Below, in pieces: positions 7,444-15,655 of a DNA stretch of 24,696 nucleotides; position 1 is the stretch's first letter, and every line of letters begins with the position of its first letter. The position numbers were made by a program, and so were the translations under genes. Origin of the DNA: a virus. The stretch spans positions 1 through 24,696 of IMG/VR virus record IMGVR_UViG_3300025127_000261. The stretch is one strand, 5' to 3'. The notes beneath the pieces were generated by a model. It did no database searches and was not told the DNA's origin. It was given only the letters and a program-made list of their open reading frames with translations.

Positions 7444-8673
7444 ATGGCAATTTCAAGATCACAGATGGAAAGACAACTTAGAAACATGGGTGGAATCATG
7501 AGTCTAGAAGACCCAAGACAAGGATACTTTTTAGGTAAACTTGTAAGAAAAGCTAAAAAAGCTGTAAAGAAAGTTGTTAAAAGTCCTATAGGTAAAGCTG
7601 CTATATTAGCAGGAGGAGCTGGTCTTTTAGGTGGAGTTGGTCCATTTGCCGGTTTAAGAACTTCTGGATTAGGAAAATTATTAATGGGTAGTAAATTATC
7701 TCCTGGTTTTATTGGACCCGTATCTGGAGGACAAACAGGAATATTACAAAAATTTTTTCTTAAAGACCCTAGAGGTGGTTTTTCATTAGGAAATTTATTA
7801 GGTAAAGGATTAACTAATAAAGGATTAGCTGCAGGTATCGGAGGCGTATCTGGACTTGCTGGATTGTTAGCTGCACAAGAAGCAGAGGACGAAGATAGTA
7901 TTGATATTTCAGATATTGACAGAGGTGAGGGATTAAACATTCTAGATATTGTTGCACGTGCAAGAAAAAATGATCCTGAGTTTAGATTCTTACCACCAGT
8001 AGATTTTCAAAACCTAGCAGAAGGTGGTGGTGTCGGATCATTAGCCATGAACAAAGAAAATGTAAAACAAAAATTTGTATCAGATGAAGCTGGAGCAATA
8101 CCTAAAAAAGGTGGTGGGGTAACACCTGATGATATGGGTAAATTAAAGCAAAGTGATTTTGATAGTGAGGAAGATTATCAGAGATATCTAAGACAATTAA
8201 ATAGAAAAGCTAGAGGTGGAATTACAGAACTAGATGCAGGAGCACCTGATATAAAATTAAAAGGAGATGTAAAACCAGAAAACATGAAAATGGCTCGTTC
8301 TAATATGATGAATAAAAGAAGAAATGCTTTAGATGCTGCCTTTGATGCTGCTATAGACGAATATATGAGTATCAATGCTGTTGATGTTGTTCCAATGGAT
8401 ATTCAAAATGCTATATTTAAATCTCTTCAAAGAAAAATGTTAGGTAGAGCTGAAGGAGGACTCATGGACCTTGGAGGCATGGAGATGGATCTCAGAGGCG
8501 GTGGATTTGTACCACTAGGGGCCAAAGAAAAGGCTGATGATGTACCAGCAAGATTAAGTAAAAATGAATTTGTAATGACCGCTGATGCTGTAAGAGCAGC
8601 AGGTGGAGGAAGTGTTGATAAGGGAGCAGATAAGATGTATAACCTTATGAAAAATTTGGAGAGTAGAGTATAA
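7444..8673 (+). CDS. Glycine-rich internal virion protein with C-terminal EFVMTADAVR domain
   Basis: This is a 409-residue protein. Near the N-terminus is a GGIMS motif (16-20) followed by RQGY (25-28). Next comes a strongly basic helix (KLVRKAKKAVKKVVKS, 32-47) and a Gly/Ala-rich hydrophobic stretch (about 49-70) that could interact with membranes. The middle is disordered, with repeated E/R-GG-G/I/L segments. The last 45 residues, beginning DDVPARLSKNEFVMTADAVR, form a motif I know from the ends of phage tail, tape-measure and internal proteins. This suggests a virion protein, perhaps one ejected with DNA, but biochemical function is unknown. It ends with a TAATG overlap onto the next gene. 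A related N-terminal motif occurs in the protein starting at 9559. Confidence 0.75.
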   Translation: MAISRSQMERQLRNMGGIMSLEDPRQGYFLGKLVRKAKKAVKKVVKSPIGKAAILAGGAGLLGGVGPFAGLRTSGLGKLLMGSKLSPGFIGPVSGGQTGILQKFFLKDPRGGFSLGNLLGKGLTNKGLAAGIGGVSGLAGLLAAQEAEDEDSIDISDIDRGEGLNILDIVARARKNDPEFRFLPPVDFQNLAEGGGVGSLAMNKENVKQKFVSDEAGAIPKKGGGVTPDDMGKLKQSDFDSEEDYQRYLRQLNRKARGGITELDAGAPDIKLKGDVKPENMKMARSNMMNKRRNALDAAFDAAIDEYMSINAVDVVPMDIQNAIFKSLQRKMLGRAEGGLMDLGGMEMDLRGGGFVPLGAKEKADDVPARLSKNEFVMTADAVRAAGGGSVDKGADKMYNLMKNLESRV

Positions 8674-9557
8674 TGGCAGTAACAGAAACACGTAATTTAC
8701 CCGCACAGTTTATAGAAGATCTTGGTAAAGATTATGCTAAACAACTGGCAGCAACTACAGCTATACCTGTAGATACTTCTAAATTTGCACCACAAGTTGC
8801 AGCACAAGATGCATTACAAACACGAGCTGCAACATTAGCAGGAACAGGTGTTGGATCTTTTCAACCATTTATACAAGCTGCGCAACAACAAGCAACAGCC
8901 GCAGGTACAACTTTAGGTGGCATAGCTGGTTTAACAGGTGCACCAACAGCAGCACAGACGGCAGCATTTACATCACCATTTCAACAACAAGTTATTGATA
9001 CAACATTAGCTGAGTTTGATAAACAAAGAGCTATCAACGAACAAAACATCAGGGATCAACAAGCACAATTAGGTGCATTAGGTGCAGGTAGATCAGGTGT
9101 ACAATTATCAGAGTTTCAATCACAATCAGGAAGAGATAGAGCTGCACTAGAAGCACAATTAAGACAACAAGGTTTTCAACAAGCACAAGCAGCTAGACAA
9201 CAAGATATTCAAAATAGATTTGGTTTAGCTCAGGCACAATCAGGTTTAGGTGCGTTTCAAACTGGATTAGCTACACAGGTTCCACAATTACAAAGAGCAG
9301 ATATCTCTACACTTGGTCAGGTAGGTGCAGCACAACAAGCACAAAGACAAGCTGTATTAGATGCACAAAGACAAGCTGCAAGAACCGAAGCATTTGAACC
9401 ATTAGATAGATTAGGTTTCTTTGGTCAAGGTGTAACTGGATTAATGGGTGGTTACCCTGCACAGTATCAATTCCAATCAACACCACCAGCATCACCATTA
9501 CAAACTGCACTAGGATTAGGTACAGGACTAGCAGGAATATTCGGAGCATTGAAGTAA
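8673..9557 (+). CDS. Gln/Ala-rich helical protein, probable internal or ejected virion protein
   Basis: The 294-residue product is extremely rich in Gln and Ala, especially from residue 95 to 250 (for example RQQGFQQAQAARQQDIQ and AQRQAVLDAQRQAARTE). It should form long helices or coiled coils. The C-terminal part (about 275-294) is Gly/Leu-rich and hydrophobic. This composition is typical of podoviral internal core or ejection proteins. The repeats are at the level of amino-acid bias rather than exact DNA repeats. The gene starts in a TAATG overlap with the previous one and is followed after one base by the next ATG, so the three internal-protein genes are co-translated. No enzyme motif is visible. 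Confidence 0.75.
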   Translation: MAVTETRNLPAQFIEDLGKDYAKQLAATTAIPVDTSKFAPQVAAQDALQTRAATLAGTGVGSFQPFIQAAQQQATAAGTTLGGIAGLTGAPTAAQTAAFTSPFQQQVIDTTLAEFDKQRAINEQNIRDQQAQLGALGAGRSGVQLSEFQSQSGRDRAALEAQLRQQGFQQAQAARQQDIQNRFGLAQAQSGLGAFQTGLATQVPQLQRADISTLGQVGAAQQAQRQAVLDAQRQAARTEAFEPLDRLGFFGQGVTGLMGGYPAQYQFQSTPPASPLQTALGLGTGLAGIFGALK

Positions 9558-9558
9558 C

Positions 9559-10677
9559 ATGATGAATCGTATTTTAAAAAGACCTATGTTTAGAATGGGT
9601 GGTCGAAGCGATGATGGTATTATGTCTGTTAGACGTGGATATCAAGAGGGTGATCAAGTCAAAGAACCAGGGTATTTTGATAAATCTGGTTTAGGTATTT
9701 TATTAAAGGGTATAGGAACTGAAGCTAGAAAAGCAGGAGCTGGTATATATGATTTAGGTGGAGTTCCCTTAAATGCAGCATCTAGATTTTTTTTAGGTGA
9801 AAATCCTGGTTTTTCAGGAGCTAGGTTTTTTGGTTTAGGTGAAGAAGAAGGTATTGATCCAGATAAAGCAATGTTTTTAGGAATGACTACAGAAGCTAAA
9901 CCAAGTGAAATGTTTGCAGGTAAATCTTTAGATTTAGGGACTTCTGCTGAAGCATCAGAAACAGATACAGACACAAATAAAGATAAAAAAACAATCATAA
10001 CAAATAAAGATGGAGCTACGCAAAAACTTTCTGACAACGATCTTAAAACTATGTATGAAGATCTATTACCATTATTTAAATCAGAATTATCAGCAGACGA
10101 TGATGAATTAAAAAGACAAAAATATTTAGAGTTAGCTAAGTTTGGTGCTAATCTTTTAGGACAGCCTGGTGGTGACTTAATTGGTTCTGTAGGTAGAGCG
10201 GCAGCACCTAGTATTGAAGGACTAACAAGAGTTGCTGAAACTAGAAGAAGAGCTAACGAAGCAGCTAAATCTTTAGCATTAGAGGCAGCGTTAAAACAAG
10301 CTGACCCTGGCACAATTATGAAACAAGTTAGAGATATTATGAGATTAAATCCAGATATAAGTCAAAAAGATGCTTTGGCTCAAGTAATGTCTACAGGCTC
10401 TGCTACAAGAGAAAGAACATCAGAAGATAGAATAGGGACATATGCTGAAGGATTATTAGAGGATGATGTTGTAGGAAGCAAAACAGCAGCTAGAGTTGCG
10501 GCTGAGGCAATTGAAGAATCAGGAAAAGGTTTAGGCACATTTAAAAAAGATCCTGGTGCAGGAGATAGAAAAGAAGGAGAATACTATATCCTTAAGGATG
10601 GTAGAATAGGTAAATACAAAGGTAAAAATAAAAAAGGTGAAGATGATTTTGCATCACCTGGTGACGATGATTTTTAA
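9559..10677 (+). CDS. Putative internal virion protein with N-terminal GIMS...RRGY motif
   Basis: This 372-residue protein opens with MMNRILKRPMFRMGG, then GIMS (20-23) and RRGY (25-28), closely matching the N-terminal motif of the protein at 7444-8673. The region to about 120 is Gly/Phe-rich (GIYDLGGVPLNAASRFFLG). A Thr/Asp/Lys-rich hydrophilic linker follows (about 133-155), then a long charged helical domain (165-290), and finally a Gly/Lys/Asp-rich, probably disordered tail. There is no recognised catalytic motif. Two Met codons in tandem (9559 and 9562) could serve as start; the nearest Shine-Dalgarno-like GGAG is at 9543-9546, slightly far. The place between other internal-type proteins supports a virion role. 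Confidence 0.72.
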   Translation: MMNRILKRPMFRMGGRSDDGIMSVRRGYQEGDQVKEPGYFDKSGLGILLKGIGTEARKAGAGIYDLGGVPLNAASRFFLGENPGFSGARFFGLGEEEGIDPDKAMFLGMTTEAKPSEMFAGKSLDLGTSAEASETDTDTNKDKKTIITNKDGATQKLSDNDLKTMYEDLLPLFKSELSADDDELKRQKYLELAKFGANLLGQPGGDLIGSVGRAAAPSIEGLTRVAETRRRANEAAKSLALEAALKQADPGTIMKQVRDIMRLNPDISQKDALAQVMSTGSATRERTSEDRIGTYAEGLLEDDVVGSKTAARVAAEAIEESGKGLGTFKKDPGAGDRKEGEYYILKDGRIGKYKGKNKKGEDDFASPGDDDF

Positions 10678-10683
10678 GGAGGT
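10675..10683 (+). promoter_or_regulatory. Strong Shine-Dalgarno overlapping a stop codon, before the 1422-codon gene
   Basis: TAAGGAGGT is a nine-base match to the 16S anti-Shine-Dalgarno sequence, with GGAGG ending four bases before the ATG at 10687. Its first three bases are the stop codon of the preceding gene. It is among the strongest ribosome sites in the window and fixes the start of the large protein, which would need high translation. Most nearby genes rely on overlap instead. Confidence 0.8.
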
Positions 10684-10686
10684 ATC

Positions 10687-13600
10687 ATGGGATTTCAATT
10701 ATCTCCTGAAGAAGAAAAAACAGAAAAGAAGAAAGAACAAGACGTAGGATTTTTTGAATCTGCATTAGCTGGTGTTGCAACTGGTTTGTGGAATATACCA
10801 AAAGGTTTTGTATCTTTGGGTGCAGAACTATTTGATGTAGTCGCGGATACTAATACAGCTAAAGACGTTGAAGAATGGTTTGATAATGTAAACCCATTCG
10901 ATGATGAAGCTGAAGCAAGAACAATTGGTAAGATTACAACAGCATTAGCATCTATTGGACCTTTAGCAATTAAAGGTGCACAAGTTGGAACAAGAGCAGC
11001 TTTGTTAGCAAGAAAAGCACTACAAGCAAAACAACAAGGTAAATATTTAAGTTTAGCAAAAGTTGGATCTAAAATTATGGGGCCAACTACAGGAGCAATA
11101 GTTGGTTCAGGCGTTGGTGAAGCAATTGTTGCTGACGAGGATATTGGAACATTTGCTGATATTGCTAAAGGCACTTCGTTAGAACCTTTTGCAATAACCA
11201 TGATGGATCGGGAAACTAAAGAAGGTAGATCAGAAGCATTTAGAAGATTAAAAAATAGATTAAAATTTGGAACTGAGGGAGCTTTATTTAATCTTGCATT
11301 AGTAGGAGCTGGTAAAGGTATACAACAATTAAGAAAGCCATCAGAGACAGGATTACTAGAATATGCAGATAGCCCATTAAAAAGAAAATTACAAAAATAT
11401 GGTTTGTTTGGTTTAAAACCAGAGGGCACTGGAACTAAATACACATTTGAAGCTAGACGTTTTGGTTTAGATAATATTAGAGCAACAGAGTTTGCTGCCA
11501 GTAAATCAGTGCAAGAATTAGACACAGCTATAAAAGAATTAGGTGACGTAGTTAAAAGTAATTATTATACAGCACCTAAAGGATTAAAAGAAACTGTTAG
11601 CTCACAAGAAAAATTTTTAACAGATTTATATGATGTGTTAAGACCTGTGGATAAAGGATCAGAATCTTTATTAACTGTTACTAGAAGAAAAGGAGGCAAA
11701 GATATTATATCTAAACAAATAGATGATGTTGTAGCTTATAAAAATATCAACGATGGTATTAAAGAGTTAACAGAACAAACTATTAAATTAGGGGATGACA
11801 GAACTAAAAATTTAATTACAGAACAACAGTTTAGAGAACAGAGTCAATCTCTCTTAAAACAATCTGATGTATTAAATAAACAACTTAATGACATAACTAA
11901 AAGAAGACCTAATATTGAACAGTTAATCAAAAAAACTGAAAAAGGGTTTTTTAAGAAAAAAAACTACAGTAATACAAAAGAATTTAATAGTATTTTAGAA
12001 AAAGTTAGAAAAGCCGGTGGTAATACAGAAAAGTTAGAAAATGCAATTATTAACTTTAGAATGTCAGTTGATAATATGTCAGTTAGACTTTTACAAAGAA
12101 GGATGCCTGGAGACGTTGCTGATGAAATAAAAGATAATTTAGGTAAATATTTAAATGCTCAATATAAACAATTTGAAATGTCGGGTCCTTTACAAAAGTA
12201 TAAACCAACAGCAGAACAGATTAATAATGCAACTGAATTATTAAAAGCAAATAAAATAAGAGGTTATCAAGAATTAAATAAAACAGCACCAACAAAAGAA
12301 ATTATAGAAAAATTTAGTAAAGAATCAACAGACGAGGTAAACCAATTTTTAAAAATAAAGTCTGTAGATGAAGTAGATGTTATCAATTTAAAAAACGAAA
12401 CAGGAGATGTTTTAAATAAAGCCACAAAAGCAGAGGTAGATTCTATTGTTATAAAAGATAACGTATTAAAAAATAAGGTATTAGAGCCATGGCAAGAAGA
12501 ATTAGCAGGTTTAATAAAAGATCCTTCATATAGTTTTTATACTACTGTTAGTAAACAAGGTCATTTAAATTACACTTTAAAATATTTAGATGATATAGGA
12601 AAAGCAGGATCACAAGGCCCTAATAAATTTATATTTAACGCAGATGAATTATCCTCAGCACAAAAATCAAATCCACTACAGTTTAAATTAGTTGAACCAG
12701 GAAGTTCTAGAGTTTCATCAGGTTTAGAGGGTAAATATATTAGAACACCTTTTTATGATTCTGTATTTGACACAACCAGTAACTGGTTAAATAGAAGTGG
12801 TGTTGGAACTTTTTATAAGTATGCAGTGCTTGCACCGAAAGCTGCATCACAAATTGCAAAAACAATTTTATCTCCACTAACACATGTTAGAAACTTTATT
12901 AGTGCAGGAGCTTTTGTGTCTGCTAATGGAGCAGCTTTTCCTAATTATGGAGATATATCTGTTTTGTTACCAAAATCTTTAGGAGGTCAAGGTGTATTTA
13001 AACAAGCCTATGATCTTACAGGTAAAAGAATATTAGGCACTATGACAAAAGCAGATGATGCTTTATACGAAAGATTATTAAAAGTAGGAGTCGTAGACAG
13101 TCAGGTTCAGGTAGGTGAATCCAAAAGACTTTTAAAAGATATATTAAAAAATCCAGCTGCTGCAGACTCAAGAGTTTATACAGATTTATCAAATAACTTA
13201 AAAAATAAATTATTAAAAGTTTATGGGAAAACTCAAGATGCGTATGTAGCAGAGGATGATTTTTGGAAAGTAATTAATTGGAATTTAGAGAGAAATAGAT
13301 ATTCTAAATTAGCTAGTAATTTAAATGTTACTAAAGATAATTATAAAAAAATATTGGCTGAAGAGTCTACAAAAGGTAAATATTTTAGAAAACTTGTTCA
13401 AAGAGATGAATATGCAGCAGAAAGTTTTGATAATTTTTTAGATGAAATAGCGGGTAATATAACTAGAAATAGAGTGCCTAATTATGGATATGTTGGTAGA
13501 ACTGCAAAGGCTTTAAGACAATCTCCGTTTGGAAATTTTATAGCTTTTCCTTTAGAAATATTAAGAACAGGTAATAATATTATGGCAGGATCTATTGATG

Positions 13601-14955
13601 ATATTACTGCAGGTATTGGTAAAGGAACATTTGCAAATCCAGAAATACCAGATCTTGTTAATATGGGTTTAAAAAGATTAACTAGTTTTGGCATAACAGT
13701 GGGTGGTGTGCCGTACGCTTTAGCAGAAACATTTAAAGCTAAAAATGATGTTAGTGATGAAGAGATGAATGCTTTAAGAAGAATCGTGCCTGAGTGGTCT
13801 CAAAACTCTACACTATTACCAACAGGTAGAGATGAAAAAGGTTATATAAAATACATAGATTTTAGTTATTCAAATGCTTATGATACTTTAATAAGACCAT
13901 TTAATTCTGTGATAAATTCTCTTGCTCAAGGAGAAGCAACAAAAGATTCTTTAATGAAATCTTTAGGCACAGGAATGGCTGATAGTTTGTATGAAATACT
14001 AGAACCGTTCGCATCTGAATCTATTTATACAGAAGCATTATTAGACTCTACAGTTAGAAGAGGTATTGGGAGAGGTGGAAGAAGAGTATGGTCACCTGAA
14101 GATGATTTTGGTGTAAGAGCTTTTAAAGGTATCACTCATGTTGCAAACTCATTAATGCCTGGATCAATATCACAATTTAAAAGATTAGAAAGAGCAACAA
14201 GAGGAAAAGCAGATAAAAAATATGGTCAAACATTTGAACTACAAGATGAATTACCAGGATTATTTGGTTTTAGAAGTATACAATCAGATCCTGAAAGATC
14301 TTTAAAATATATGACAACACGTTTTGGATCTAGACTTAAAAAAGCAGACAACTTATTTATATCTCCATTACTTAGAGGTGGAAGAGTTACACCACAAGAT
14401 ATATTAAGTTCTTATAAATATTCAGAAGCTAGAAGATTTGCTATTTTAAAAGAAATGTACCAAGATATTGAAGCTGCTAGAACATTAGGTATGTCTAACT
14501 CTAAAATTAGAAGAGAAATACAAAAAAGAAAAGGTATTAAAAAAACAGTAGTTAATGATTTATTAAAAGGTGCTTACACGCCAAAAGAACCCAGTGATTT
14601 TTTTATAGATAGAATAAGAAAAATTAATAGAGATTTAAATGAAAAAGAAGGAGTAGATACTCCAAATCCTTTTACTATAGCTAGACCCTTTCTTAGAAAA
14701 ATAATTGTTGAAAATAGAAAATTAAATCTATTAGAAGACAACCCTGTATTTCCTAGTTTTGAAATACCACAACCACAAGCAACGCAACAAGAATCACGGA
14801 TCACGACACCACCTGTAAATACAGTCCCCATAAGTCCACAAGTAGTGACTGCCACTAATCAAAATGCTGGCTTGAGTTTGCCACCTAATTTTGCTAATTT
14901 ATCGACAGCAGAGAAATTAAAAACTTTAAATGATTTAGGAATAAATATTAACTAA
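10687..14955 (+). CDS. Very large internal virion / DNA-ejection protein
   Basis: At 1422 residues this is the largest gene in the window. The N-terminal part has an acidic-basic leader and then Gly/Ala-rich amphipathic or hydrophobic segments (about residues 75-150, for example ITTALASIGPLAIKGAQVG and GPTTGAIVGSGVGEAIVA) that could enter a membrane. Residues about 270-620 are a Lys/Glu-rich helical region, probably coiled coil. A middle domain has hydrophobic KTILSPLTHVRNFISAGAFVSANGAAFP. The end is Pro/Gln-rich and then has LSTAEKLKTLNDLGIN. Size, composition and position match the large ejection protein of podoviruses (the role of T7 gp16). I do not see a clear lytic transglycosylase motif or protease triad, so enzymatic function is not claimed. 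It has an excellent Shine-Dalgarno, and the holin-like gene follows after two bases. Confidence 0.72.
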   Translation: MGFQLSPEEEKTEKKKEQDVGFFESALAGVATGLWNIPKGFVSLGAELFDVVADTNTAKDVEEWFDNVNPFDDEAEARTIGKITTALASIGPLAIKGAQVGTRAALLARKALQAKQQGKYLSLAKVGSKIMGPTTGAIVGSGVGEAIVADEDIGTFADIAKGTSLEPFAITMMDRETKEGRSEAFRRLKNRLKFGTEGALFNLALVGAGKGIQQLRKPSETGLLEYADSPLKRKLQKYGLFGLKPEGTGTKYTFEARRFGLDNIRATEFAASKSVQELDTAIKELGDVVKSNYYTAPKGLKETVSSQEKFLTDLYDVLRPVDKGSESLLTVTRRKGGKDIISKQIDDVVAYKNINDGIKELTEQTIKLGDDRTKNLITEQQFREQSQSLLKQSDVLNKQLNDITKRRPNIEQLIKKTEKGFFKKKNYSNTKEFNSILEKVRKAGGNTEKLENAIINFRMSVDNMSVRLLQRRMPGDVADEIKDNLGKYLNAQYKQFEMSGPLQKYKPTAEQINNATELLKANKIRGYQELNKTAPTKEIIEKFSKESTDEVNQFLKIKSVDEVDVINLKNETGDVLNKATKAEVDSIVIKDNVLKNKVLEPWQEELAGLIKDPSYSFYTTVSKQGHLNYTLKYLDDIGKAGSQGPNKFIFNADELSSAQKSNPLQFKLVEPGSSRVSSGLEGKYIRTPFYDSVFDTTSNWLNRSGVGTFYKYAVLAPKAASQIAKTILSPLTHVRNFISAGAFVSANGAAFPNYGDISVLLPKSLGGQGVFKQAYDLTGKRILGTMTKADDALYERLLKVGVVDSQVQVGESKRLLKDILKNPAAADSRVYTDLSNNLKNKLLKVYGKTQDAYVAEDDFWKVINWNLERNRYSKLASNLNVTKDNYKKILAEESTKGKYFRKLVQRDEYAAESFDNFLDEIAGNITRNRVPNYGYVGRTAKALRQSPFGNFIAFPLEILRTGNNIMAGSIDDITAGIGKGTFANPEIPDLVNMGLKRLTSFGITVGGVPYALAETFKAKNDVSDEEMNALRRIVPEWSQNSTLLPTGRDEKGYIKYIDFSYSNAYDTLIRPFNSVINSLAQGEATKDSLMKSLGTGMADSLYEILEPFASESIYTEALLDSTVRRGIGRGGRRVWSPEDDFGVRAFKGITHVANSLMPGSISQFKRLERATRGKADKKYGQTFELQDELPGLFGFRSIQSDPERSLKYMTTRFGSRLKKADNLFISPLLRGGRVTPQDILSSYKYSEARRFAILKEMYQDIEAARTLGMSNSKIRREIQKRKGIKKTVVNDLLKGAYTPKEPSDFFIDRIRKINRDLNEKEGVDTPNPFTIARPFLRKIIVENRKLNLLEDNPVFPSFEIPQPQATQQESRITTPPVNTVPISPQVVTATNQNAGLSLPPNFANLSTAEKLKTLNDLGININ

Positions 14956-14957
14956 TT

Positions 14958-15176
14958 ATGGCAATAGACCCTAAAACAACAAGAGAACATATCGTAGCCT
15001 TATATGGATATATAACGGGCGTGAGAAAAGACATTTCGCAGATTAAAAATAATCATTTGAAACACATACACGAAGATGTCGAGAAATTGGGTGGTAAGAT
15101 AGACAAGATCTATTGGGTTCTCTTAGCGGCAGCGGGATCTGCAGCACTCTTTGCACTAGGTATATTATTTAATTAA
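14958..15176 (+). CDS. Holin-like small membrane protein (XhlA-like layout)
   Basis: The 72-residue protein has a soluble, charged N-terminal half with a helical segment (residues about 22-48, NNHLKHIHEDVEKLGGKID) and one strong C-terminal membrane helix (residues about 50-71, YWVLLAAAGSAALFALGILF). This resembles XhlA-type haemolysin/holin accessory proteins, which have a coiled-coil N-terminal part and one C-terminal helix. It sits two bases after the large internal-protein gene and shares one base with the endolysin start (TAATG), the usual holin-endolysin order. It could instead be a spanin-like or other membrane protein, but no lipobox or second helix is present. Function is inferred from topology and neighbourhood. 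Confidence 0.65.
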   Translation: MAIDPKTTREHIVALYGYITGVRKDISQIKNNHLKHIHEDVEKLGGKIDKIYWVLLAAAGSAALFALGILFN

Positions 15177-15655
15177 TGAATCTTTCAAGAAACTTTACTC
15201 TTTTAGAATTAACCAAATCAGATACTGCAATACGTAAGGGTATTAATAATAATCCTAACGCAGAACAAATAGAAAAATTAAAAACACTTTGTGAAAAAAT
15301 TTTACAACCGGTACGTGACCACTTCGGCAGGGTTAAGGTGACCAGCGGTTTTCGTAGCCCAGAGTTATGTGTTGCAATCGGCAGCTCTATAAATTCACAG
15401 CATGCCAAAGCTGAGGCCGCCGACTTCGAAGTAGTAGGCGTAGATAATTGTGAGCTTGCAGATTGGATACATAGAGAATTAGATTGGGATCAACTTATAT
15501 TAGAATTTTATACTCCGGGTGAACCTAATTCTGGGTGGATACACTGTAGCGTAACAGAGGGCATGGATAGAAAACAATTTTTACATGCATATAGATCAGA
15601 GGGTAAGACTAAATACAAACCTATTATAGGTAAAGCAAAAGATTTATTTGTTTAA
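15176..15655 (+). CDS. Peptidase M15-type endolysin (zinc D-Ala peptidase fold)
   Basis: The 159-residue protein has the M15A layout: an N-terminal FTLLELTKSDTA segment, the conserved SGFRSPEL (57-64), then the zinc ligands His76 and Asp83 in SQHAKAEAADFE, and the third ligand His123 in WIHCS. Glu110 in DQLILEF is a candidate catalytic base. Such enzymes cut peptide bonds in the peptidoglycan stem or cross-bridge and act as phage endolysins. No signal peptide or membrane segment is present, so release would depend on the holin-like neighbour. By manual count, GC is about 52% in 15301-15440 (73 of 140), against 26% in the 120 bases before and 36% in the 120 after, so the catalytic core differs from its own gene. 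The stop overlaps the convergent helicase stop by four bases. Confidence 0.88.
   Translation: MNLSRNFTLLELTKSDTAIRKGINNNPNAEQIEKLKTLCEKILQPVRDHFGRVKVTSGFRSPELCVAIGSSINSQHAKAEAADFEVVGVDNCELADWIHRELDWDQLILEFYTPGEPNSGWIHCSVTEGMDRKQFLHAYRSEGKTKYKPIIGKAKDLFV

Noticed and set aside
10695-11525. Long antisense reading frame (276 codons) opposite the large ejection protein
   Set aside because: It is a shadow of the plus-strand gene: low complexity, Ser/Leu/Pro-rich and without a ribosome site. The same holds for the frames at 9654-10313 and 7395-7940.
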